A stretch of DNA of 64,000 bases, taken from NCBI GenBank assembly GCA_031315915.1, contig JALDRK010000018.1, positions 1 through 64,000 on the forward strand, read 5' to 3'. The notes under the pieces are model-generated. The model was not told the origin of the DNA, made no database searches, and saw only the letters and a program-made list of their open reading frames with translations. The translations under genes were made by a program, and so were the position numbers. Origin of the DNA: Nitrospirales bacterium (lineage in GTDB: Bacteria > Nitrospirota > Nitrospiria > Nitrospirales > UBA8639). This document shows, one piece after another, positions 52,985-60,900 of this stretch (its first letter is position 1; every line of letters starts with the position of its first letter).

Positions 52985-54694
52985 ATGCGAATGTCTCAAT
53001 CGTTTATTCCCACCATGCGTCAGGACCCTGGGGAAGCGGAAGTCGTCAGCCATCGCCTTATGCTTCGGACCGGCATGATTCGCAAGGTGGCTGCCGGCAT
53101 TTACTCCTATCTTCCTCTGGGCCTGAGAGCGATCAGAAAAGTTGAGAATATCATTCGGGAGGAAATGAATCGTGCAGGCGCCCAGGAAGTTCTGTTGCCG
53201 GTACTGTCTCCTGCCGAACTCTGGCAGGAAACCGGTCGATGGGATTTCTATGGGAAGGAACTGTTTCGCATACGAGACCGGCATGAACGGGACTTTTGCT
53301 TGGGGCCCACCCATGAGGAAGTGATCACGGATTTATTTCGACGCGAGGTTCGGTCCTATCGTCAACTGCCCCTCACCATGTATCAAATCCAAACGAAATT
53401 TCGCGACGAAATCCGGCCTCGTTTCGGTCTGATGCGTGGCAGGGAATTTATCATGAAAGACGCATACAGCTTCGATCAGGACGAAACCGGAGCGAAACAC
53501 AGTTATCAAGGCATGTATGACGCATATTGTCGAATTTTTACCAGAACCGGCTTAAAATTTCGTCCGGTAGAAGCCGACACCGGACTCATAGGAGGCATTT
53601 CCTCGCACGAATTTATGGTGCTCGCCAACACCGGCGAAGAACTGATTGTCTATGACCCTAGCAGCCAATATGCCGCAAATGTGGAGCGCGCCCACCTGGG
53701 ACCTGCCGAGTCCGCCACCCCCGAGACTCACGATATGCTTGAAAAGGTCTCCACCCCTAATGCCACGTCCGTGGAAGATGTCTGCACGTTATTAAAGGTT
53801 CCGCTCACTCGTTTGGTCAAAACGTTGTTGTATCAAACCGGGAAAAAGGACATTACGGCAATACTGATCCGAGGAGACCATCAGGCCAACGAAATTAAAA
53901 TCCAACGGTTCCTGGGAATTCATGAGCTGAATCTCGCGACTCCGGATCTGGTCTCTCAATTCACATCGGCACCACTGGGCTTTGTAGGCCCTATTGGCCT
54001 GTCGAATATCCGTGTATTAGCCGATTATGCTGTGGCGGCCATGGACAATTTCATCGTGGGAGGGAATGAACCGGACACGCATTATCTGAACGCCAACCTG
54101 AACCGGGACTTTCGCATAGACGGATCGGGAGACTTTCGGCAAGCCCAAGCCGGAGATCCTTCTCCAATCACCGGAAATCCCATGGAAACGGCACGAGGGA
54201 TCGAGGTCGGACATGTCTTCATGTTAGGTACGAAATATAGCGAACAGATGGGGGCCACTTTCCTGGACGCTCAAGGACACTCCCTTCCGGCGATTATGGG
54301 GTGTTATGGAATTGGAGTCGGACGAACGGTGGCATCGGCGGTTGAACAAAACCATGACGAGAAAGGGATCTGTTGGCCGATTCCCATTGCACCTTTTCAG
54401 ATTCATATAGTCACTGTAAGCACCTCGGAACAGACCCAAAAGGTCGCCGATCAGCTCTACCTGGATTGTTGCTCCCAAGGATTGGAAGTGCTCATGGATG
54501 ACCGGAACGAAAGGGGTGGAGTCAAATTTAACGATGCCGACCTTCTCGGAATGCCTTACCAAATTGTCATAGGGGACAAAGGGTTAGCCAGAAATGCCCT
54601 GGAAATAAAGGATCGCAAAAGCGGACAAAAGACCGACGTGCCTCTGTCGCAAGCGTGCCAATGGATTCACGATAAAATAAATGAAAATTCCTAG
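52985..54694 (+). CDS. proS: Proline-tRNA ligase (bacterial type)
   Basis: A 569-residue class II synthetase from ATG 52985; the open frame begins at 52871 inside rseP but those codons look non-coding. Motif 1 region Arg-Lys-Val-Ala-Ala-Gly-Ile-Tyr-Ser-Tyr-Leu-Pro-Leu-Gly, motif 2 Lys-Phe-Arg-Asp-Glu-Ile-Arg-Pro-Arg-Phe-Gly-Leu-Met-Arg and motif 3 Gly-Cys-Tyr-Gly-Ile-Gly-Val-Gly-Arg are present. Between motifs 2 and 3 is the insertion (editing) domain of about 180 residues that hydrolyses Ala-tRNA-Pro. The C-terminal anticodon-binding domain ends Gln-Ile-Val-Ile-Gly-Asp-Lys-Gly-Leu and a short tail. Confidence 0.97.
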   Translation: MRMSQSFIPTMRQDPGEAEVVSHRLMLRTGMIRKVAAGIYSYLPLGLRAIRKVENIIREEMNRAGAQEVLLPVLSPAELWQETGRWDFYGKELFRIRDRHERDFCLGPTHEEVITDLFRREVRSYRQLPLTMYQIQTKFRDEIRPRFGLMRGREFIMKDAYSFDQDETGAKHSYQGMYDAYCRIFTRTGLKFRPVEADTGLIGGISSHEFMVLANTGEELIVYDPSSQYAANVERAHLGPAESATPETHDMLEKVSTPNATSVEDVCTLLKVPLTRLVKTLLYQTGKKDITAILIRGDHQANEIKIQRFLGIHELNLATPDLVSQFTSAPLGFVGPIGLSNIRVLADYAVAAMDNFIVGGNEPDTHYLNANLNRDFRIDGSGDFRQAQAGDPSPITGNPMETARGIEVGHVFMLGTKYSEQMGATFLDAQGHSLPAIMGCYGIGVGRTVASAVEQNHDEKGICWPIPIAPFQIHIVTVSTSEQTQKVADQLYLDCCSQGLEVLMDDRNERGGVKFNDADLLGMPYQIVIGDKGLARNALEIKDRKSGQKTDVPLSQACQWIHDKINENS

Positions 54695-55049
54695 TGTAGG
54701 ACACTTGGCACCTACTTCTCGCATCAAATGCGTGCCTTATTCAATAAATTTGGAACTGGTACGGAATTTCGTCCGCCTCCATCCATCCGACCAGGTCAAA
54801 CGAGTCTTCGCTATTGGTCGTTACAGATCATTTTTTCCGGTGATACACGAATGTGATCTACCGGAAAATTACGTTATAATGGCTTATCTAATGCTGTACA
54901 AGACTGAAAAAATAGGACCTAACCCATGAGTTGTTGAGTTTATTAAGTTGATAAGCCAATGAAATATTTAATTTTTATTGACAGAAACTTCAAAAAAATA
55001 GTATCGTTCAAGGTTTGATTTTCAAGTTTTCTTTCGGGAACATGAGTGT
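54695..55049. other. Intergenic region with possible promoter
   Basis: About 355 bases, AT-richer than its surroundings. TTGACA at about 54979-54984 is followed 15 bases later by TAGTAT, a sub-optimal sigma-70 pair that could drive the BFN-rplM-rpsI run. A plus-strand frame at 54681-54929 has no support. Confidence 0.4.
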
Positions 55050-55505
55050 ATGCTCAATCAAATGAACGTAAGAGGTCTCTTATTTGACCCATATAACAAC
55101 GCCTATATCGTCATTCTTCGGGATGAAAACAACTCCGACATGTTGCCTATCTGGGTTGGCAAGGCGGAGGCGAGTGCCATTAGTTTCGCTCTTGAACGGA
55201 TTGCCCCTCCTCGTCCTATGACTCATGACCTGATGAAAACGCTGTTAGATAATATGGACGCCAAAGTCATTAGCGCCGTCATCACGGATCTCAAAGAAAA
55301 TACCTATTTTGCCAAAATTCACTTGCTATTTGGCGATTCGGAATTCACCGTTGACTCTCGACCGAGCGATGCCATCGCGGTTGCCCTCAGAACGGATGCT
55401 CCTATTTTTGCATCAGGAGAGGTATTGCACAAGCAAAATTCCGAAGAATTAGAACGCTGGCTGGAAAATTTAAAACCCGAGGACTTTGGAAAATCTGACA
55501 CCTGA
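55050..55505 (+). CDS. Bifunctional nuclease (BFN/DUF151) protein 1
   Basis: A 151-residue protein consisting of one BFN domain: Leu-Pro-Ile-Trp-Val-Gly-Lys-Ala-Glu-Ala, Pro-Pro-Arg-Pro-Met-Thr-His-Asp-Leu near the centre, and Val-Asp-Ser-Arg-Pro-Ser-Asp-Ala-Ile-Ala-Val-Ala-Leu-Arg. The plant protein that named the family degrades RNA and DNA; bacterial members are little studied. A second BFN gene follows 38 bases downstream with about half its residues identical, so this is a tandem duplication. Confidence 0.92.
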   Translation: MLNQMNVRGLLFDPYNNAYIVILRDENNSDMLPIWVGKAEASAISFALERIAPPRPMTHDLMKTLLDNMDAKVISAVITDLKENTYFAKIHLLFGDSEFTVDSRPSDAIAVALRTDAPIFASGEVLHKQNSEELERWLENLKPEDFGKSDT

Positions 55506-55543
55506 GTATCCTTTCCACACTTGATCCACTTACACAGAAACGC

Positions 55544-56023
55544 ATGATGGTTCCCGAAACAAATACCTTAATACCGCTCAAAGTCCACGGAGTGTTGGTT
55601 GACCCCAATACCGACACTCAAATTGTGGTCCTCCGAGACGAAAAAAATTCCGAGGTGCTGCCAATCTGGGTGGGGACGGCTGAGGGGACCTCCATTCGAC
55701 TGGCCCTTGAAAACGTCATTCCACCGCGGCCCATGAGTCACGACCTGATTTGCAGTTTTGCCAGCCACTTGGGCTTCACGCTGAATCGGGTGGTCATCAC
55801 GGAAGTCAAGAACAACACCTATTTCTCCAGTCTGATTCTCACGAAAGACAGCCTGGAGAAAACCATTGACTCCAGGCCAAGCGATGCCATTGCCTTAGCC
55901 CTGCGGTGTCAATGTCCCATTTATGTCACCCCGGAAGTCCTTGAGCGACGTGGTGGAGAGCATTTGGACACGTGGTTGGCCAAATTGGATCAAAAGTTTT
56001 CAGAACAGCCTGAAAGTGAATAG
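55544..56023 (+). CDS. Bifunctional nuclease (BFN/DUF151) protein 2
   Basis: A 159-residue BFN-domain protein with Leu-Pro-Ile-Trp-Val-Gly-Thr-Ala-Glu-Gly, Pro-Pro-Arg-Pro-Met-Ser-His-Asp-Leu and Ile-Asp-Ser-Arg-Pro-Ser-Asp-Ala-Ile-Ala-Leu-Ala-Leu-Arg. It is the tandem copy of the preceding gene. The two differ mainly in the N- and C-terminal segments; here the end is longer (Arg-Arg-Gly-Gly-Glu-His-Leu-Asp-Thr-Trp). It is followed by rplM after 42 bases, so it may be co-expressed with ribosomal proteins. Confidence 0.92.
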   Translation: MMVPETNTLIPLKVHGVLVDPNTDTQIVVLRDEKNSEVLPIWVGTAEGTSIRLALENVIPPRPMSHDLICSFASHLGFTLNRVVITEVKNNTYFSSLILTKDSLEKTIDSRPSDAIALALRCQCPIYVTPEVLERRGGEHLDTWLAKLDQKFSEQPESE

Positions 56024-56065
56024 TCCGGTCAGAATGTGATTTTTCAGAAAAGGGAGTTACGGAGT

Positions 56066-56494
56066 ATGCGATCGTTTCAAGCTAAACCACTGGAAGTCGA
56101 ACGAAAATGGTTTTTGGTCGACGCGAAAGGGAAAACCGTCGGCCGCTTGGCCGCTCGTGTCGCTTCTATCTTACGTGGAAAACATAAACCTATCTTTACA
56201 CCGAATGTCGACACTGGGGACCATGTGGTCATCATTAATGCCGGCCATGTCGAATTTACCAGGGATAAATTCAAGACCAAAACATACTATCACCACTCAG
56301 GATTTCCTGGCGGGCTGAAAGCCATCTCCGCGGAACATTTACATGCAAAGAAACCGACAGAGGTACTTTCCAAGGCGATTAAAGGCATGCTGCCAAAATG
56401 TTCGTTAGGCAAACAAATGGCCAGGAAATTAAAGGTGTACCCGGAAGCCGAACATATTCATCAAGCACAAAACCCCATTCCCTTGAACCTCTAG
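56066..56494 (+). CDS. rplM: 50S ribosomal protein L13
   Basis: 142 residues from ATG 56066, which follows AGGGAGTTACGGAG; a longer frame to 56036 is not needed. Typical L13 segments are [30 protein letters not shown] and Lys-Gly-Met-Leu-Pro-Lys. L13 is an early-assembling large-subunit protein. It is paired with rpsI 28 bases downstream, the universal bacterial arrangement. Confidence 0.98.
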   Translation: MRSFQAKPLEVERKWFLVDAKGKTVGRLAARVASILRGKHKPIFTPNVDTGDHVVIINAGHVEFTRDKFKTKTYYHHSGFPGGLKAISAEHLHAKKPTEVLSKAIKGMLPKCSLGKQMARKLKVYPEAEHIHQAQNPIPLNL

Positions 56495-56522
56495 CATGTC
56501 GTAAAGGAGCACAATTCCTACC

Positions 56523-56915
56523 ATGGCCCAAACCAATCCTTACGCAACCGGAAAACGAAAATATGCCGTGGCTCGCGCATGGATAGAACCCGGGCAGGGA
56601 ACCATTCAGATCAATGGACGCCCATTAGCCACCTATTTCCCTCGAATGACGCATCAACTTCAAGTGCAGACCCCATTCGACTGTACCAAAACGATGGGAC
56701 AATTTAACGTTCAAGCCTCCTTAGCGGGTGGTGGCATTTCCGGGCAAGCCGGTGCCTTGCGCCACGCTATCGCGAAAGCTCTTTCGGTCTATAACCCTTC
56801 CCTGCGTACTTCGCTCAAAAAACTTGGTCTACTCACCCGTGATTCTCGAGTCAAAGAACGCAAAAAATACGGACAAAAAGGCGCCAGACGCCGCTTCCAA
56901 TATTCGAAACGGTAA
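56523..56915 (+). CDS. rpsI: 30S ribosomal protein S9
   Basis: 130 residues with the S9 features Ala-Thr-Gly-Lys-Arg-Lys-Tyr-Ala-Val-Ala-Arg-Ala near the N-terminus, Gly-Gly-Gly-Ile-Ser-Gly-Gln-Ala-Gly-Ala-Leu-Arg-His-Ala-Ile in the middle, and a basic C-terminal tail ending Tyr-Ser-Lys-Arg that reaches the P-site tRNA. AAAGGAG precedes the start. A GC-rich hairpin with a T-run follows, ending the rplM-rpsI unit. Confidence 0.98.
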   Translation: MAQTNPYATGKRKYAVARAWIEPGQGTIQINGRPLATYFPRMTHQLQVQTPFDCTKTMGQFNVQASLAGGGISGQAGALRHAIAKALSVYNPSLRTSLKKLGLLTRDSRVKERKKYGQKGARRRFQYSKR

Positions 56916-56948
56916 CGGCTTCGAAATCAGGGTAGACGTGAGTCTTGG

Positions 56949-56977
56949 AGGGGGAGGGGCACACCTTCCCCCTTTTT
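56949..56977 (+). terminator. Rho-independent terminator after rplM-rpsI
   Basis: AGGGGGA pairs with TCCCCCT and is followed by TTTT. It lies 34 bases after the rpsI stop and separates the ribosomal unit from argC. Confidence 0.75.
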
Positions 56978-57083
56978 CTTAAGCTTCCGGTTTTCCTCAA
57001 TTTTATATATCTAAAAAGGTCTGAATCCATTTTACAGATGGTTGTTAACACTGTATCCATACATTTTTTGGGGGAAGCGTTCT

Positions 57084-58157
57084 ATGACTAACACAGTGAA
57101 AGTGGCGGTCATTGGGGCAAGTGGATACACCGGCGGCGAATTGCTTCGGCTTCTGAGCCTTCACCCGAACATCGTCATCACAAAAGTGGTGGCATCGGAA
57201 AAGTCCGAAGGACGGTCCATTGCCGATATTTTGCCCAATCTCAGTAAAGCCATGGACTTTCGATTATCGGCCCTTGATTCTTCCGAGATCAGTCAGGAAG
57301 CCGATGTCATCTTTCTCGCACTCCCCCATACCCAATCGTTACAACCGGTGTCAGAGTTTGTTTCGTTGGGGAAAACCGTCATTGACCTGAGCGCCGACTA
57401 CCGACTGAAAAATCCCAAAACATATGAACAGTGGTATGATACCCCTCATACCTTTCCCAAATTGTTACCTCAAGCCGTGTATGGGCTCCCCGAATTTCAC
57501 CGGAAGGACATTGCGGCAACCAAGCTTGTCGCGGTTCCTGGATGTTATCCCACTGTGGCCATCCTTCAATTGGCTCCACTGATTACTCAGGGGTTGTTGG
57601 AAATGGATACGATTATTATTGATGCCAAATCCGGGGTGTCCGGAGCTGGACGATCTCCGGCGCTCGGCTCCCACTTTCCCGAAGCCAACGAAGGCCTCCA
57701 TGCGTATAAACTGACCACTCATCGCCATACGCCGGAAATTACGCAGGAACTCAGCTTTCTGGCACCTCCCCAACACCAATGGGGTCCACATGAGATTCCT
57801 CTCATTTTCACCCCGCATCTCATTCCGATGAATCGAGGGATCTTGAGTACGGCATATGCCAAGGTAAAACCTGGCATTACCCAGACCAACATCATGGAGG
57901 CCGTCAAACAGATCTATGGTGACGAATATTTTATTCGCCTGCATTCCACTCCCGATACCGTCAACCCGAACAATCTCCGTGGATCAAATTTTTGTGATTT
58001 GGGGTATCAGCTTGACCCGTCCACCCGATGTCTCATTACCACAGGCGCGATTGATAACTTGGTCAAGGGTGCCGCCGGACAAGCCATTCAATGTATGAAT
58101 ATTATGTCTCAATTCCCGGAGAATACAGGCTTGACCGGACCAGGGGTCTTTCCCTAA
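57084..58157 (+). CDS. argC: N-acetyl-gamma-glutamyl-phosphate reductase
   Basis: A 357-residue arginine-biosynthesis enzyme reducing N-acetylglutamyl phosphate to the semialdehyde with NADPH. Val-Ala-Val-Ile-Gly-Ala-Ser-Gly-Tyr-Thr-Gly-Gly-Glu at the N-terminus binds the nucleotide, and the catalytic Cys is in Val-Pro-Gly-Cys-Tyr-Pro-Thr. Gly-Val-Ser-Gly-Ala-Gly-Arg and His-Arg-His-Thr-Pro-Glu-Ile are also conserved. ATG 57084 with GGGGGAAG upstream is preferred to the frame opening at 57042. argJ follows after 55 bases. Confidence 0.97.
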   Translation: MTNTVKVAVIGASGYTGGELLRLLSLHPNIVITKVVASEKSEGRSIADILPNLSKAMDFRLSALDSSEISQEADVIFLALPHTQSLQPVSEFVSLGKTVIDLSADYRLKNPKTYEQWYDTPHTFPKLLPQAVYGLPEFHRKDIAATKLVAVPGCYPTVAILQLAPLITQGLLEMDTIIIDAKSGVSGAGRSPALGSHFPEANEGLHAYKLTTHRHTPEITQELSFLAPPQHQWGPHEIPLIFTPHLIPMNRGILSTAYAKVKPGITQTNIMEAVKQIYGDEYFIRLHSTPDTVNPNNLRGSNFCDLGYQLDPSTRCLITTGAIDNLVKGAAGQAIQCMNIMSQFPENTGLTGPGVFP

Positions 58158-58212
58158 ATATGATGATTTCCCCGTATTAGATTTTCCAAAACTGACGAAA
58201 GACAATTTTGTT

Positions 58213-59421
58213 ATGGCCAAACGCATCAACGGCGGTATTACGGCACCCAAAGGGTTTGAAGCTGCAGGAATCTTTTCAGGGATAAAAAAAACCAAAGCCC
58301 TTGATCTGGCCCTCATCGTCTCAGAAGTCCCAGGTCCTGTTGCCGGAGTCTTCACCAAAAATAAAGTTCCCGCCGCTCCGGTCATCTTGGGACGACAACA
58401 GGTCAAACAGGGAATCGGTCAGGCGATTCTGGTAAATAGCGGCAATGCCAACGCCTTTACCGGACGAGAAGGACTACGCCACGCCAAAATGACCAGCGGT
58501 CTTCTTGCCAAAGCCCTTGGCATTTCTCCTCAGATGGCTCTGATCGGCTCAACCGGCGTCATTGGCGTCCCACTTCCCATGAATGCCATCGCCAGGGGGA
58601 TTCCGACTCTCATATCGCAACTCAGTCGTAAGGGACATCTCCAAGCGGCTCAAGCCATCATGACAACCGATACCCGACCGAAGGAAATTGCCTTTCGGGA
58701 GTCCATTGGAGGAAAAACGGTGACCATCGGAGGAATGGCCAAAGGATCGGGGATGATCCATCCGGACATGGCCACCATGTTGGGCTACCTCACGACCGAT
58801 GCGGTGATTGACAAAACCGTACTTCAACGCACGCTGAGTGAGGTGATCCTTCAGACCTTTAACTGTATTTCCGTGGACGGAGAAACCAGTACCAATGATA
58901 CCGTGTTATGTCTAGCCAATGGCCTGGCCGGGAACACACGCATCAAACAGGGAACTTCGGCTCATACCCGATTCAAGGATTTGCTCTATCAAGTCTGCCA
59001 TTATTTAGCCATGGACATTGTTCGGGACGGGGAAGGCGCAACCAAAATCATCGAGTTTCGCATTCTTCAGGCAGTTAGCGAAAAAGCCGCCAAACAATTT
59101 GCCAACACCCTTGCCACGTCACCTTTAGTCAAAACGGCTATTTTCGGAGCAGACCCCAACTGGGGACGGATTATCGCAGCCCTAGGGCGTTCAGGCCCGG
59201 CACTTGATCCGGAAAAAATTCAAATTGATTTCAATGACATTCCGATTGTCAAAGGCGGCAAAGGGCTGGGACCGAAAATCGAACAACGCATTAAGCAAAT
59301 GATGCGTCAATCGACATTGACGATTTCCATATCACTCGGCCAAGGCAAGGCCGGTTCGCGCATCTGGACGACCGATTTAACCTATGACTATGTCAAAATT
59401 AATGCCTCATACCGATCTTAA
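58213..59421 (+). CDS. argJ: Glutamate N-acetyltransferase (ArgJ)
   Basis: A 402-residue enzyme that transfers the acetyl group from N-acetylornithine to glutamate, recycling acetyl groups in arginine synthesis. It self-cleaves into two chains at Ala187-Thr188 in Pro-Asp-Met-Ala-Thr-Met-Leu-Gly; Thr188 becomes the nucleophile. Asn-Ser-Gly-Asn-Ala-Asn-Ala, Gly-Ser-Thr-Gly-Val-Ile-Gly and Asp-Pro-Asn-Trp-Gly-Arg-Ile are family signatures. Whether it also uses acetyl-CoA (bifunctional type) cannot be told from sequence alone. It lies downstream of argC, consistent with an arginine operon start. Confidence 0.97.
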   Translation: MAKRINGGITAPKGFEAAGIFSGIKKTKALDLALIVSEVPGPVAGVFTKNKVPAAPVILGRQQVKQGIGQAILVNSGNANAFTGREGLRHAKMTSGLLAKALGISPQMALIGSTGVIGVPLPMNAIARGIPTLISQLSRKGHLQAAQAIMTTDTRPKEIAFRESIGGKTVTIGGMAKGSGMIHPDMATMLGYLTTDAVIDKTVLQRTLSEVILQTFNCISVDGETSTNDTVLCLANGLAGNTRIKQGTSAHTRFKDLLYQVCHYLAMDIVRDGEGATKIIEFRILQAVSEKAAKQFANTLATSPLVKTAIFGADPNWGRIIAALGRSGPALDPEKIQIDFNDIPIVKGGKGLGPKIEQRIKQMMRQSTLTISISLGQGKAGSRIWTTDLTYDYVKINASYRS

Positions 59422-59471
59422 TCCTTCCGACCGGCTGCATGCATTCAACTGAATAGACACAAGAAATCAGC

Positions 59472-60851
59472 CTATTTTTTGATATGATGACGGGAAATTA
59501 AATCATGCAGGGTAGGACGACTTACGTCCAACAGGGTGGCGGCTTTCGTGATATTCCCTCCTGTTTTTGCCAAAGCTTGCTCAATTGCCTTTTTCTCAAC
59601 CGCATCACGAGCTTCTCTTAACGTGGGGCTTTCCCTTGTCCCTGATGGTTCAGCCAGATCCAGATCGTCAGGAGTGATTCTGGCATGATCGGACAGCGTC
59701 ACCGCCCGACGAACCCGATTTTCCAATTCCCGCACGTTGCCCGGCCAGGGATATTGTTCAAGGGCCATCATGGCTTCCGTTGAAAACCCGGATATCTTTT
59801 TCTTGACTTCCTCAGCAAATTGCTGGAGCAGATATTTGGCGATCACGAGAATATCCACGCCTCTCTCACGCAAGGGAGGTACCGGAATCGTGACGGTGTT
59901 CAACCGATAATACAGGTCTTCTCGGAATCTCCCCTCTTTCATGGCCAATTGGATATCCGCATTCGTGGCAGCCAACACCCGCGTGTCTACCTGGATTGGG
60001 ACTCGCCCGCCAACCCGTTCGATACTATGCTCCTGCAACACTCGCAAGAGCTTGACTTGTAAGGCAGGAGAAAGTTCCGCGATTTCGTCCAAGAACAACG
60101 TACCTCCCTGTGCCGATTCAATTCGTCCCTTTCGCTGTAAGTGTGCTCCGGTAAACGCGCCTTTTTCATGGCCGAACAGTTCGCTTTCAAGTAATGTCTC
60201 GGGGATCGCACCACAATTAATCGCAATAAACGGTCCTTCTTTCCGGTGACTTTGTTGATGAATGGCCCGTGCCACAAGCTCTTTCCCTGTTCCACTTTCT
60301 CCTACAATCAGAATCGAGACATCAGACCCCGCGACACGCCGAATCGTATCAAACACTTTGGCCATGGCCGGGCTGCTCCCGATAATTTCCGGAAATCCCC
60401 GGCTTTCCTCACGCGCGACGAGTTTCCGATTTTCCTGTTCCAGTCCGGTTAAATAATTGGCCCGTTGCAGTACAATTTTTAAGACCTCGAGATCAACGGG
60501 TTTTTCCAGGAAATCATAGGCACCCAATTGCACGGCTCGCAACGCGTTGGCCTGATCCTGATTCCCGGTGATCACGATCACTTTCACAAGCGGATGGATT
60601 GCCAGCATTTGCTCTAACAAGAGCAATCCTTCCTTCGCTCCATCCTCATCCGGAGGTAAACCAAGATCCAGCGTGACAAGTGCGATCTGTTCTTTTTGGA
60701 CCAGCTCAAGGGCCTTTTGACGACAATCGGCCTCATAGATCATGTAACAAGGCTTTAGTCCCCATTTCATCTGGTCACGGAGTTCCACATGATCGTCAAT
60801 GAGCAATAGAGGAGGAAGCTGGGCTGGATCAATTGGGGAAGATGAATGCAT
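59472..60851 (-). CDS. prsR: Sigma-54-dependent response regulator (PrsR-like)
   Basis: A 459-residue protein from ATG 60851; a TTG at 60884 could add 11 residues. An N-terminal receiver domain has Leu-Leu-Leu-Ile-Asp-Asp and the phospho-acceptor Asp62 in Val-Thr-Leu-Asp-Leu-Gly-Leu-Pro-Pro-Asp, the unusual loop typical of PrsR. A sigma-54 AAA+ domain follows with Gly-Glu-Ser-Gly-Thr-Gly-Lys-Glu, Gly-Ala-Phe-Thr-Gly-Ala (sigma-54 contact) and Gly-Gly-Thr-Leu-Phe-Leu-Asp-Glu. A Fis-type helix-turn-helix ends the protein. PrsR activates sigma-54 promoters of PEP-CTERM and exopolysaccharide genes. The cognate kinase gene lies directly upstream. Confidence 0.92.
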   Translation of the reverse strand: MHSSSPIDPAQLPPLLLIDDHVELRDQMKWGLKPCYMIYEADCRQKALELVQKEQIALVTLDLGLPPDEDGAKEGLLLLEQMLAIHPLVKVIVITGNQDQANALRAVQLGAYDFLEKPVDLEVLKIVLQRANYLTGLEQENRKLVAREESRGFPEIIGSSPAMAKVFDTIRRVAGSDVSILIVGESGTGKELVARAIHQQSHRKEGPFIAINCGAIPETLLESELFGHEKGAFTGAHLQRKGRIESAQGGTLFLDEIAELSPALQVKLLRVLQEHSIERVGGRVPIQVDTRVLAATNADIQLAMKEGRFREDLYYRLNTVTIPVPPLRERGVDILVIAKYLLQQFAEEVKKKISGFSTEAMMALEQYPWPGNVRELENRVRRAVTLSDHARITPDDLDLAEPSGTRESPTLREARDAVEKKAIEQALAKTGGNITKAATLLDVSRPTLHDLISRHHIKK

Positions 60852-60900
60852 AAAAGGTTCTCTGGCGACTTTCTTGATGGCCAAAATGGCGTATTCGGTC

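Noticed and set aside
54705..54720. TGGCAC element suggesting a second sigma-54 promoter
   Set aside because: The -12 element is missing (TCTCGC instead of TTGC at the required distance).
54681..54929. 82-codon frame after proS
   Set aside because: Overlaps the proS end, has no ribosome-binding site and no recognisable feature.
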